Below, piece after piece: positions 42,311 to 53,824 of a DNA stretch of 64,000 bases. The notes beneath the pieces were generated by a model, which saw only the letters and a list, made by a program, of their open reading frames with translations, did no database searches and had not been told where the DNA came from. Source of the stretch: Haematobia irritans. Lineage: Eukaryota; Arthropoda; Insecta; Diptera; Muscidae. Made by a program: the position numbers and the translations under genes. Each line of letters begins with the position of its first letter. The stretch's first letter is position 1. The stretch spans positions 227,766,085 to 227,830,084 of the forward strand of contig NC_134400.1 in the NCBI RefSeq assembly GCF_050003625.1. Direction: 5' to 3'.

Positions 42311-44304
42311 TACGACGACAATCTAAAAATTATTAAAAACAAAAGGTCTTTAAAAGGAATACTATATTATACAATCCAATACTTATCAAACAACACAATA
42401 CTTACCAATCAACACAAAATAATTTTTCTATTTTTCCGGCTTGTCTCTTGTTTTCGTCATAGGCCAAGGAAGGTACAGACAACGAAAGTGAATTCACAGC
42501 GCTGTAGTTTGTCTGCACACCGTAGATGGCTCTTTTTCGTCTGCAATTGAGTGATTTTTAAATTTGGCTTTAATTTGTTTTCTTTTGATTGTTATTTTGA
42601 TGAAACACCAAATATTGGAAAAACATGTAAAATTATATACATCCACACCTTTTTTGTAATGCAAATTGACTGATTTGTACGATAATTCTCGTTTTCCAAA
42701 AAGAAATTGAGTCACTTGACTGCGCAATTGAGTGGAATGACTGCGCACTGCAAATAAACAACACCATTAGTGGGATTCTGTATTTCTTCACGATAATCGC
42801 ATCGTTTACGTTGTCTACGAAAAAACGTGTTTCCACTAACGATCGTGTCATTCTGTAACTAATATGTAGCAACTGTTGTTTAAGCTACGCTGGGCTTGGC
42901 AACCCTGCTACGAAAAACGGTGGAATGACAAAAAAAGTTTGCAAAATTGGAAATTGTATGGAAATTTAAAAGAAATACACAAATCCGGAAGAGAAAAATG
43001 GCTGATATTCTCAATCTATATGAAATTCCTTTTAATTTAAGACCATTTAAGGCAGTTCCGCCCGACAAAATTCTTAGAACGGCTTAGAACCTTCAGATTT
43101 TTAAAATATTGCAGAAAACTCTTTTTGTAATAGAGAAGGGATCCATTTTTTCCTATTAAAAGTAGCGTACATAATTAAAGACTTTATTTTGCATGAATGA
43201 AATTTTATGCTGATAACGTGAATTCATTAGAGAAAATAAACAACCAAAAAATCTTCGTTGTTTACTTAATGAAGTATTTATTGTTATCTGCACAGAAAAG
43301 AACACAGCTGATTTTAAACGATTGTAAATGTAGTTTAAAACGTCTACCGAATACCTTGGATGTTATTTTTCTTGTTATCCCATCTTAACGATGCGATTCA
43401 TCATTAAAATTGAATATAGAATCCCACTACATGTTGAATTATCAAGGTATGTCTCTATTTTAATTGGTCTATGGTTTTCGTTTAATTTCCAGGCAATTTC
43501 AGCAAACTACTGACTTTTCTGCAGTATGTCTGCTGTTCCAAAATAGCAAATTGTTTGCTGTTTTAGCAAAAAATCTTCTAAAACAGCAGCATTTTGTTTG
43601 CTGAAAACATCAGACAGCGTTTGCTATTAACAACAGACTTTGTTCTACGAGTGTAGTTATTACGCTTAAAATTGTGAAAGGTATATTGGTGAACAATTTT
43701 CGACTTTCCAAATGGAATAAAGTGATAGTTTTTCTGGCTGCCTCCATCGAGAATAAAGACTGGTAGACGCTGGAGCATCAGCCGAATGAATATAGCATCA
43801 TAATTCCTTTTTAAGGCTTTATGTTCAATGTGTTTTTATTCGTATAAATGTTTTATCTGGAATAGTTTATACATTTTTATTCAAATTAATGAACATCTAA
43901 ACAATCGTATTTTACTGGCCACAATGATTCTTTTACAACTATCTTATTGGCGTCGTTCTACATTCATCGAAAAAGGCACCAAATATTTTTCCAGCACTGG
44001 CTGATAGACGCTACAACATGTAACTTGCAACTTGTAACTCAACACCCAGAGAAATGGTTGGTTGCAATTCGGTAATTACAATGAGGAAATGATGTCAGTA
44101 ACTTATTTTTTGTTACAAGAACAATGTTTTGATTATTTTCCCTATTATACATTCAACACGACCATAAAAAAGTTCACAGGATCAAAACGAAATTCCCATA
44201 ACCATTCAATTGGTTACAATAACCAATGCCGATAAATTTGGTTTTTATGGGAGTCAACAAATGGTTGGTACAATCAAAAGTTGAGTATACTAATAGAATC
44301 TTAA

Positions 44305-44715
44305 GGGCTGTTTTCTTTTAGCACTGGATACCCTAAGCCTTGAAGGACTAAAAGAAAACAGAGTACTCGTTTATCCAGGACATCTCCAAAAATATACAAC
44401 ACTGTCATCAGCTGTTTAAAAACAATCACAGAAAAGGAGTGAAATCTGGCATTTTTAATGTATGAAATGCTCCAATTAGTAATAAATATTTACTGCTGCG
44501 ATTATTTATGACACTGTATCACTTTGAATTTCATGTTTTTCGATAAAATAGTCACAATAAATTGCTATTGTGAATCGAAGAAGCGTCACTTTATCAAAAT
44601 ACAATCTGGCAACATCGGCTCGACTTGCACTGATGAGATGTTCTGGATGGAACACCAGTGCAACGATGTTCTTGATAGCCCATACAAATCATCCAGTTCT
44701 AAAAGAAAACAGCCC
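44305..44715. mobile_element. MITE with GGGCTGTTTTCTTTTAG ends (411 bp)
   Basis: Terminal inverted repeats of about 25 bp (GGGCTGTTTTCTTTTAGCAC / ...AGAAC). Flanks are TTAA on the left and TTTA on the right, so a mutated TTAA duplication is possible. Confidence 0.7.
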
Positions 44716-44741
44716 TTTAGTTCAATTATAGGACGGGCGTA

Positions 44742-44985
44742 ATGCGCTTTACAGACTATCAGTTATTCCGGACGACAGTGCTCGTGTAGAACATATCCGA
44801 TATATTGTGCACATTATAAGTTAAGTCCGAAGGCATAATCGATACTGCTGAATGTTTATGGGATCGATAACACATTTACCGATTATTTAGTCATCGCCGA
44901 CAAGTCGTATCGATCCGACACACTGTAAGATTCTTTACAAACACCGACATTCCGTCCGGAATAACTGATAGTCTGTAAAGCGCAT
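44742..44985. mobile_element. MITE with 33-bp perfect inverted repeats (244 bp)
   Basis: Ends ATGCGCTTTACAGACTATCA..., identical in inverted orientation for 33 bp (to GGACG). The target duplication is unclear. Superfamily not assignable. Confidence 0.75.
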
Positions 44986-45406
44986 AAGGTAGTTGTTGCA
45001 ACAAATAAATATTTATATCAACATCGACATGGTAAATGGTATGACGCTACAAAATACATTGAATAAAGTTTATCCCATAGAAAAGAAGTTGCCTTCAGGT
45101 AAGTATCGCACCGATTTATAAAAAAGGAATATTACAAAAGTTTCCATAAAAATTGCAGGCTTCATACACCAACAAACGCAAATACTTTTTACGGCAAGAG
45201 AGCTTTTTTTATTGTAATAAGAATGCAGGAAGAGTCTAAGACGATCTGTATTTATATCTAGAGGCTTAAGGAAGAAATTTCTGGCAAGTATATATTGAAT
45301 TAGGTTCTGTAGTTTGACCACATAATTGCAACCTAATAACCATCTGTCATTGGTATACAAACATTACCTATAAAAAATTGTAATGTAAATTGATATCACA
45401 TATATG

Positions 45407-46504
45407 CAGGGACCGTAACGGTTATAAGTGCTATCAAAAAAGTTATTTTTTAATCGTTATTTTGTGACTAAAAAAATAAAAACTCGAATGAAACTGTTAA
45501 AAAGAGAGATTTATCCGTCATAAATAAAACTCTTTTTATGAGTTTTATTTTTTCCTTCAGAAAATGATACTCTTTGTTGGAGTTTTACTTTTTTCTTCAG
45601 AAAATAAAACTCTTTATAGGAGTTTTATTTTTTCCGTCTTAAATAAAACTCATTTGTGGAAGTAGGCCTTGCTATGTTCGCCAAATTTATTGTCACTAAG
45701 TATTTCATTTGATGGTTTAAGCACATCGTTTGTCTGCCACACTGCATAATCTATAATCGTGAATATGGGTCGCAATTATGATAATACTTCTCGTGATTTT
45801 TACGAAAAAGTCGATAATGCAAATGTATGCCGGCTGTGTAAAAGCGTTTTTAAAGGTGACCATATTAGCAATTTAAAGCGGCATTTGATCAACAAGCATA
45901 AACGAGAATACAATATGGAACTAAATAATGAGGAGAAGAATTGTGAAGAACCTTTAAAAACAGTGTGGAAAGAGCATTCTCTGCTCTAAAATTAGTACTG
46001 AGCGACCTGCGTTCAAATCTTTCCGTTGAAAATTTGGAATAAATTATGTTCGTTAAATTAAACAAATAAATTAATACAAACTTTATGTGAGATAGACTCA
46101 ATAAAACAAGAAACTGTAAAAAAAGAAAAATAAATGAATATGAGTTTTATTTAAGACGGAAAAAATAAAACTCCTGAAAAGAGTTTTATTTTCCGAAGAA
46201 AAAAATAAAACTCCAAAAAGAGTATTATTTTCTGAAGAAAAAAATAATACTCCAAAAAAGAGTATTATTTTCTGAAGGAAAAAATAAAACTCCTAAACAG
46301 AGTTTTATTTATTACCTTTTATTTTTACGTTGAAAAATAAACGTTAACTTTGGAGTTGGGAGCGTTTTTTTAATATCACCATAGATTCTGAAAGAGCTTT
46401 CCGAGATGAATCTTATGGTATATGACAGTATAGGTCTCCGTTGACTCTAACATGAAGAGTTTTTGAGTTTAAATTTTCTGGATAACAGTTATTTACGGTC
46501 CCTG
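45407..46504 (+). mobile_element. hAT derivative with BED-finger ORF and hairpin arrays
   Basis: CAGGGACCGTAAC...TTTACGGTCCCTG between perfect 8-bp duplications CATATATG (45399-45406, 46505-46512). Inside, inverted arms (45521-45660 and 46140-46315) are built of a roughly 37-bp unit, AATAAAACTCTTT...GGAGTTTTATTTTTTCC, which can itself fold as a small hairpin. The centre encodes a BED zinc finger. The catalytic part of the transposase is missing, so it is an internal-deletion derivative. Confidence 0.88.
45759..45989 (+). CDS. BED zinc-finger N-terminus of a hAT transposase (truncated)
   Basis: 76-residue open frame with CRLCKSVFKGDHISNLKRHL then INKH: C-X2-C ... H-X4-H spacing of a BED finger, the DNA-binding module at the N-terminus of many hAT transposases. 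It begins MNMGRNYDNTSRDFYEKVD and stops after KEHSLL. The RNase-H-like catalytic domain and hAT dimerisation region do not follow. It could be expressed as a DNA-binding peptide that competes with full transposase, but this is speculative. Confidence 0.7.
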   Translation: MNMGRNYDNTSRDFYEKVDNANVCRLCKSVFKGDHISNLKRHLINKHKREYNMELNNEEKNCEEPLKTVWKEHSLL

Positions 46505-47258
46505 CATATATGTAGATCAAAAGCCTTTGTTGTTAGCACCTTTTGTATTTATTTTCGTAGTTTATTATGATTGTAAATCTTGTAATAAATTAATAAAATC
46601 TCAATATAATCTGCCCTTTCATTTGATATTGGAATTTGGTTAGGATAATAGTAAAGACAATCGAGGGCGGTTGCACCAACAACCCAGCGGCGTAGTTCAT
46701 GTGCTTGGAAGGCCTTTTTCCAGGCCTGTCTAGGCATTACAGAGGCCTGCTTAGGACATTACACCTTCCTTTCCATTTAACATAGGGTGAGATTGGAGGG
46801 CAAGGCCTTCTTTGTAGCTTACATAAAAGGGCGTTCACCAGCCCTCTAAACAGAAGGAGTTCTACAGGGGTGTATATAAGAATTCCTTCATAATTACTGA
46901 AAATAAAACCACACCTTCGCTCCTTCTTATTACAGGCATGTTGCAGCGCTACGTGTTCTGTAGTACAGGGCGGTCTTCCCTATCAATTTTCCGTATTACT
47001 TTTACGTTGACGTGTCATAGACAGTCAAGTACTTCCCAATCCACATGACAAAGTAAACGAAAACATAATGATATCCCATTACAACGTCATTACCGATGCG
47101 TAAGGGTTATGGATGCCGAGTATTGAATATTGTGTTTTACTCAGTAATAGGAACGATGGAACAGAACAGTTTTACTTAGTATTTGTAACAGTAATCTAGA
47201 GCTAAACACCTCCCATTTACCACCCGATTCGTTGGTAAACTATAAAAGGATGATGATA

Positions 47259-48329
47259 CAGTCGAAGCTCTGTTTAACGAATATCCCATTTAGCGAAAAT
47301 CCAATTTAGCGAACGTCAAAATTCTTAAATAACGAACAATTGAACAAAATTTACGTTCGATTTAACGAAAAGGCTTTTAATCTTAAGAAAATAAACAACA
47401 AAAAATCAGCAATATTAGACGATTGTGAGAATGGCTTAAGTCCTTAGGAAATGTCCACAAAGTACGGCATTCCTAAGATATTTAGATTCCATTAAAATGT
47501 TTGAAAACACATGTTCAATGACCGGGTAACTGGTAAAGTTAGGTTAGATAGAGTGGCGCAGCTTCGCTACGGGAAATAAATCTACAACAGAACCGGTACA
47601 GGACTACTCCCTGGTGTGAATAGACCAGTCCCGAAACGTATGGAAGCGACCGGTCACTTCAACACGGGTTTGTCATTGACGGGGATAAATTTACACTGCA
47701 GGCCACGGATTGGACTCATTCCAAACTACATGACCTGGGAGAACTTAGTAGGACTAGACAGGTCCTCATGAACCAGTCTGGGACAAACCCTTAGGTACCG
47801 CTATTATTTTGATCATCCAAATTTCATCAGAAAGAAAAACTTTTGGACTATGTTGGCCCATAGGTAAATGTCTAGATCAAATAAAATTTTAAAATAAAGA
47901 GAGTATAGAAATCAATAAATTATATGAAAATTTAAAAACTACGACAAACTCGAGCACAGGTACTAGTCCTGTAATAGGTCCGTTAGTGGCAATATTTCGT
48001 AGGATTGCCAATTGGACAGGTGGTAAATTTTTCTCTTAATAATGAGTGCTACCCGATTCTATATTTAGCTCAATAACAAGGAACCTGCGTCTTATAGCTG
48101 AAGATAAATTATGAAATACACAGGAAATCAACATCATTAGTGAGAGGGATAAACTACCGCTGAAAAATTTTTTTGTTGCTCGGTCGAAACGGCAATCTAT
48201 GCCGACAGGAGCAGCGGAGTAAGATTTTCAATAAAAGTTAACATTTAATATTCCCGTTCGATTTAACGAATTTTTCTAAATAACGAAAGGGCCTGACAAT
48301 ATATCGTTCGTTAAACCGAGCTTCGACTG
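47259..48329. mobile_element. pogo/Tigger-like non-autonomous element
   Basis: CAGTCGAAGCTCTGTTTAAC and inverted CAGTCGAAGCTCGGTTTAAC ends, flanked by TA (47257-47258, 48330-48331). TTTAACGAA-type words repeat inside both ends. It holds a CTACGGGAAAT-type element fragment (about 47565-47800) and a diverged SINE (about 47980-48220). No transposase frame. Confidence 0.8.
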
Positions 48330-48331
48330 TA

Positions 48332-49725
48332 TTTTATAGTTTTTCCTAAAAATATGCCACAAATAATTTTTGAAATAACTACTTTTCATTGGTTTTATAT
48401 ATTACATCAATATATATTTTGTAATAAGATTTAGAAACAACATTTAAGAATAAGGCTATTATGTAATACTATTGTAATAATTAATATCTATATACTTATT
48501 TATGACATTTTTGTTTTTTTACGCAATCTTTCTGGAAATGGGGACCCTTAAAATTTTTGAAAGATTTCCGATGTCCGCTTACAGTACTTCACCCTACAGT
48601 CGTCCGTCTTGACAGCATCTGAAATAAAAGATTAAATTACTCAATAAGTATAAAAACTATAAGTAATGTAACAAATATTACCAAAGGTAGCACTATCCAA
48701 TGCTTTAAATTCCTTAAAAGGTCTTTCGTCATTGATGGCATTGTAATTGTGGGCCAGTATTACTGTCGTTGAAAACATATGTTACGGCCGAAGTTCTGTT
48801 AAAAGCCACCGGCATGATATTTTATTATACCCACCTATTGAATCGATCATACATTATAAGAAACTCAATTTTCATTTACATAGAACGTACTTACTTAATC
48901 TTCCAAGTTTCGCAAGAACATAATCGATTGTTTGGTAATTGATTTGAATTTTTTACCACTGGGTATCCTGCTGCATAACTTTAACACCCATGCTGTAAGT
49001 TTAATTTTTCACAATTTCACAAATTTAAAAACACAAAACAAGGAACGCGTCTGTACTTCACAAAATCAAAACTGAACGAACGAATGGCGTGAATTGGCGT
49101 CCGCAAAATTATTATGCACTTTTATTATCGTTTATTAACATATGCAAAGACAATTAATGAAAATATTTTCTGACATAAATATTTTCTGTCATAATATGAA
49201 ATAACCACTTGACTTCCAAAGGCATTACAAATGCATTCTAATTATAAATGAATAGGGATGTAAACAATTTTAAAGCTCTCTTTTAAACGAGAACACAAGA
49301 CAACTCTCTTGCTACATCATTTTAACACCCATGCTATACAACTTCTATAAAGAAGGCAAAGAGAATGTCTGGGTGTATAAAATGAAAAAGTAAATGAAAC
49401 GCAATGCTTAATGACAGGTCTGATTTTAGAATGCCTACGATGAATGTAAAATCAGTACACATGCATGTCTTATAAACACAACTCCTTCCAATTTAAGGCA
49501 TTAAACATGCCTGAATTTGTAAGGTCCTTCTCGATTCCGCCGCTGGGAAACAAAACAATTAATATGAAATTGCGACAACCAATGCAAAGTTGATCCAACA
49601 TACTACCATGTAGTTACAATTGCCAAATGTTAGTTGTGCTGACAGATATCATTGATAGTTGATGGAACCACCTGCTTTCGGTTGGCAAATAATACGGTTG
49701 AGGCAACGAATTTGTTTTCTGGGTG
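48332..49725. other. Right part of the 5.7-kb element, no recognised gene
   Basis: AT-rich, with no coding signal I can name. TTTAACACCCATGCTGT-like phrases recur at 48980 and 49320 (GACAAC...CATGCTATAC), hinting at an internal duplication. Confidence 0.35.
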
Positions 49726-50365
49726 AACATAATTATTTTATTAATGCAAAAAAATATGTTAAATTTTATGTGATAGTCGTGTAAATGTTATATTTGTAAG
49801 AATTTATAAATGTTTAATCAAATCAATAAACATCTAAACAATCGTGTTTTACTTGACCACTATGATTCTTTTACAACTATTGACCTTTTTCTGATTGGCG
49901 TCGTTCTTATTTTATTAAAAAATGCACCCAATAATTGCACTTATGCGATACTTTTTTGTAGTAACTTGGCGTGGTACAACTTCTCAATAGTGACGGCGCT
50001 TTTCCGACGAGTTTTGGATGTCGTATATGATTGTTTTCGACGTGGTGGGGATTCCCACAAGCGCCGTCAAATTCAAAAAATGTTGGCAGGGTATAGACCT
50101 GGTGTCTCAGGCCACCTTTTGATTCCACCAGCTGTTGGAATACGACCACATTATCTGGCTACTCAGTTCTTAGGTGAGCCAGAGAAAGGAACGCCGCACA
50201 GGGGGGCAAAATCGCAAAAAATGGAGATTAATTAAACTACTTATCCGATTTAAAAAATTATTCCACTATTATAATGCTACGTTATCACTGAGTGACATAG
50301 GCTACACATCTTTGGGAAAAGTGGGCGGTGCCACTCCCACTATTAAAAATATCTCTAGCGGCCAT

Positions 50366-51822
50366 CATTAGCGTAGCTAGACAATTTTCCTAGGGGGGGC
50401 TATAGCCCCCCTAGCTAAAACTTTATAGACTGAACTTATAGGTTCAACTAATGTTTTATTTCATAAAATTGAATAAAAAAATAGACATCAATATAACTCG
50501 ACAATCAATTTATAATAAAGCAACTAAAAGTACCCTACGGGAAATTGGTGCAAATTTCCACTGACGGACCTATCACAGAACTGTAACCTGTGCTCCAGTT
50601 AGTTGCAATTTTCACATTTAGTGAAATAAAATTATCAGAATAACCTTTTGTTCGACATATTTCAAAAGTTTATTTTTTCATTTCGGGTTCGATTATTTAG
50701 GAGCCCAAATTGAAAGAGATTTCTAAGAGTTTGTCCGAGACTGGTTCCTGAGGACCTGTTTATGGGTTGCTCCTGCTAAATTGTCCCAGAACGTGTCCTT
50801 TGGGATGAGTCCATGACGCGTCCTAAAATGTAAGTTTACTCCGTCAATGACAAACCCATGTTAAAGTGGACGGTCCCTTCCATACGTTTTGACCAGAACT
50901 GGGACTGGTCCATACACACCAGGGACTAGTCCTGTACCAGTTCTGTGGTTGATCCATTTCCCGAAGGGTAGTTCCACACTTTTCCCAGCAAAAAATTGGG
51001 AGTTGTTCTAAAGGCACAACTTTAAAAGCACTTCCAAAAATGTCCTCACAAAGAAGTTAACTATTTTAACTACACAGGAAGTTTTTTTACTTTATTTTTT
51101 TTATATTTTTATGCGTAATTTTTTGTTTTCTTTTTTCAAATAGTTTAAAAAAAGAGTAAGAATAAATAAAATGGTACAAATATTTTGCCACAAAAATGCT
51201 AAATCCATTATAGAAAAATCTACAATATTTGAAAATATTCGAGGGAAAACGTTTCAAACAAGCGTTAGAATGCATTAAACATCATAAAAAAGTATAAAAA
51301 TTATTTACTTGGGAAAATATTACAAAATTTTTAATTCACATTCAAAACACTGAATTCGGTTCACACCTTAAGAAGTGATGCAAATTCATTGCAACGGCGG
51401 TTGAAACGGTGGACATTCGTTCTATGACAAGTTCATATTACATTCATTGCTTCTCCGCCAATTTTGTACCACTTCCAGACCCAAAAAGAACATTTTCACT
51501 TCTTTTTTGGCGACGCTTTTTTGCAGCATTATTAAGATATTAATTTATGAAAGGATAGTTTTTATATCAATTACTATTTTTTATTCAACTAAATCATAAG
51601 TTCAACCACAGCTTTATTTCATAAATATTAGACTTCTACCACAACCCAAGTAATTCGATTGAGCATGAAAGGCTTTAGTGGAACTTTGTGCGTTGTACGA
51701 GTATATACTTGTTTAATTTTTATAAAAATGTAAAATCGTAAATAGGTTTTCAAATTCTGGGGGGGGCTAAAATTTTTCTGGGGGGGTCTAAGCCCCCTCC
51801 CCAGAGGCCTTCCTACGCTATG
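50366..51822. mobile_element. hAT-like element with G/C-tract ends, copy 2 (1457 bp)
   Basis: Reverse of 18635-20020: CATTAGCGTAGCTAG...CTTCCTACGCTATG, flanked by GCGGCCAT at 50358-50365 and 51823-51830. Copy 1 of family G (near 29566) shows the empty site AGCGGCCATAGTAATGG. A 436-bp insertion lies inside at 50533-50968. Confidence 0.83.
50533..50968. mobile_element. MITE with CCCTACGGGAAAT ends (436 bp)
   Basis: Ends CCCTACGGGAAAT and inverted CCCTTCGGGAAAT, flanked by TA (50531-50532, 50969-50970). The sister element 18635-20020 has the empty site GGAACTACTGTTAG. A partial second copy is inside the pogo-like element near 47565-47800. Confidence 0.78.
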
Positions 51823-52093
51823 GCGGCCATAGTAATGGACCGACTGTCATGAAACTTTCCCAATGTTGTACTGTTAATCTGGTAATAATCCTTGGCTATA
51901 CATGTTCTGCTAATAGACCGTGGCTATACTTGGAACGGATATATCTCATGAACTATCAGGGGTATGAATATGAGATTTGGTATATATGTTGATCGTACAG
52001 TATGAGTTACATCCAAGGTGAAATAAGGCGGTGCCACGCCCCCTTTTAAAAAATGTTCGCCCCCTTTTAAAAAATGTTCTGGTCGAATTTTTT

Positions 52094-52316
52094 GGTGGGT
52101 ATTAAGTTCGAGTTTAGCCGCTAAAAACGTCATTTTTTCACGATTACTTTTCTTTAATCATCCATTTTAAGGAATACAAACTTTGTGAAAATTTGCTTTG
52201 GGCTTTTCCCCATCAAGTTATAATAAAATTTGCAACAAATATGGATAATTTCATGCATTTTTCTTACTGATTTAGTTTTCACTTTTAGCGGCTAAACTCG
52301 AACTTAATACTCACCT
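52094..52316. mobile_element. MITE with GGTGGGTATTAAGTTCGAG ends, copy 1
   Basis: About 33-bp inverted repeats running through GAGTTTAGCCGCTAAAA. Other copies lie at 54905-55139, 55140-56058 (interrupted), 56059-56233 and 60728-60905. The flanks often read TTAA, suggesting a TTAA target. Confidence 0.8.
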
Positions 52317-52345
52317 TTACCATTGTAACACACAGTTGCTAACGA

Positions 52346-53133
52346 CCCTGCCAACATTTTTTGAATTTGGGGGCGCTTCTGAGAATCCCCAGTACGTCGA
52401 AAACAATCATATACGATATCAAAAACTCGTCGGAAAAGCGCCGTCACTATTGAGAAGTTGTACCACGCCAAGTTACTACAAACAGGTTTCGCATGAGTGC
52501 AATTATTAGGTGCCTTTATAGATCAATTTAGAACGACGCCAATAAGAGACCCTCTAAACAATCAGAAAAAGCACATTTTAAGATAGTGGTAAAAGAATCA
52601 TTGTGGTCGAGTAAAACACGTTTGTTTAGATATTTATTAATTTGAGTAATCATTTACAAATTCTTAAAAATATAACATTTATACCACTATCACATCACAT
52701 TTAACATAATTTTTTGCATTAATGATGATGTAGAGTTACTAGTAGCGAGTTACATGTTGCAGCGTCTATCAGCCAGTGTTTTTATTCGATGGAGGCAGCG
52801 TGTCTGTAAAATATTTGAATAACAATCACTTTATTCCATTTGGAAAATCAAAAATTGTTCACCAATATACCTTTCACAATTTTAAGCGTAAAATCTATGT
52901 TTTCAGAACATTATTTTCGTTTTTATTTAAATAAAATATAACAAGCTGGTTGCGCTTGGCGTTTCACAAAAAATAAAATGGCTTTTGTAAAAGTAGTGAT
53001 GGCAAAATACATGTATGAAGTACATTTTGTACTTTATGATATGCTGCCCCCATCACAGTACGATGGTTGTAGTGACATTTACGAGTCTGTGGTAGCGATG
53101 AAGATGAAATGGAACTTTGAAATGCTGGCAGGG
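52346..53133 (-). mobile_element. CCCTGCC element, reverse copy (788 bp)
   Basis: CCCTGCCAACATTTTTTGAA and inverted CCCTGCCAGCATTTC ends; 2-bp flank GA on each side, with the empty site GCTAACGATAT in family G copy 1 near 30447. Paired with the inverted copy 53825-54614, so the two form a large inverted repeat with a 690-bp spacer. Confidence 0.78.
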
Positions 53134-53668
53134 GATATTTAAAAATAACAGTTATAACAAAGAAAACGAAGAAAAAGCAAAGAAAAGACAAAAACTCGTG
53201 TTTTTTGCTTGAGTGACTATTTTCACAGTTAATTTAATAAAAAAAATTTCGCGCAAAAACGCGCAACATTTTATTACTTAATATGAAAGCCTAGGAATTG
53301 TAGTTTATTAAAACATTAATATTCTAACGCCAAGTGACCCCATTCATGTTTAAATATCCAAGAATATTTTGAAACTAGCCAAAATTTAGACACATTTTAA
53401 AATATTTTTTCAAAATATTTATACACATTTTTTGTTTACACAATTTTTGTAGAACAACGCTAAAATACCAGAGGTTGAAGATTCCATAGTGAAAATATTA
53501 CTTTTGGTTTGCGAAATACTATATATTAGGCTCCGAAATATACCGAATTTCAAAAAACACTACTTTGCGCGAATAGCTCAAAAATTTTTTAACTTTAACA
53601 TAATGCAGCTTAACAAGTAAACAACATATGACATTGAAATTTTCAGTAGTGATGTAGAATTTTATATA

Positions 53669-53812
53669 CGACCGACCCCCACTTGGAGATACAGGTGATA
53701 ACTGTCACGGTGTGGGGTCATTGTCAATGACTCCGTGAGATACGGACACATGCCACTGACCACGACCGACCCCCACTTGGCGATGCAGGTGAGACTGTCA
53801 CGGTGGGGGAGG
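53669..53812 (+). repeat. Two-unit direct repeat, G/C-rich
   Basis: ACGACCGACCCCCACTTGG...CTGTCACGGTG occurs at about 53669-53720 and 53762-53808, with GACTCCGTGAGATACGGA between them. Unusual base composition for the area; function unknown. Confidence 0.5.
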
Positions 53813-53824
53813 CTGGCTAAACAT

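Larger units (their letters stand above)
40433..43654. mobile_element. 3.2-kb DNA element with CAC...GTG ends
   Basis: Starts CACCCAAAAAATTTTGTT; the inverted end is CACTCGTAGAACAAAGTCTG; flanked by TA (40431-40432, 43655-43656). The empty site AACATAGATATTACGC is intact at 54055-54070. Both ends are rich in repeated AGCAAACA/TTTGCTG words in inverted arrangement (40460-40600 and 43500-43640). It holds a piggyBac-like MITE (41426-41947) and a SINE (about 42050-42310). No transposase frame recognised. Confidence 0.83.
44043..49725. mobile_element. 5.7-kb DNA element with CACCCAGA ends, filled with younger insertions
   Basis: Left end CACCCAGAGAAATGG, right end inverted CACCCAGAAAACAAA, flanked by AA on both sides. 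The empty site ACTCAACATCATTC survives at 54220-54235, where the same flanks are contiguous. Nested inside are MITEs at 44305-44715 and 44742-44985, a hAT derivative (45407-46504) and a pogo-like element (47259-48329). No transposase of its own is recognised. Confidence 0.75.
40350..50091. repeat. Copy of the CCCTGCC element split by two large insertions
   Basis: Pieces 40350-40432, 43655-44042 and 49726-50091 match the intact element 53825-54614 (TTACGCTTAAAATTGTGAAA, CTGATAGACGCT, AATCAAATCAATAAACATCT, GTGACGGCGCTTTTCCGACG) and end TGTTGGCAGGG at 50091. The 3222-bp and 5683-bp insertions separate them. The middle piece also has a partial internal duplication (the ACATCTAAACAATCGT phrase occurs near 43892 and 49831). 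Confidence 0.72.
50193..53210. repeat. Repeat family G, copy 2, split by three insertions
   Basis: Begins CACAGGGGGGCAAAATCGC and matches 29404-30520 in pieces: 50193-50365, 51823-52093, 52317-52345 and 53134-53210. The gaps are the elements 50366-51822, 52094-52316 and 52346-53133. Part of the family (equivalent to about 29900-30400) is deleted here. Confidence 0.7.

Noticed and set aside
49810..50235. 141-codon plus-strand frame
   Set aside because: It runs through the right part of a CCCTGCC element and into family G; sister copies of both do not keep the frame open.
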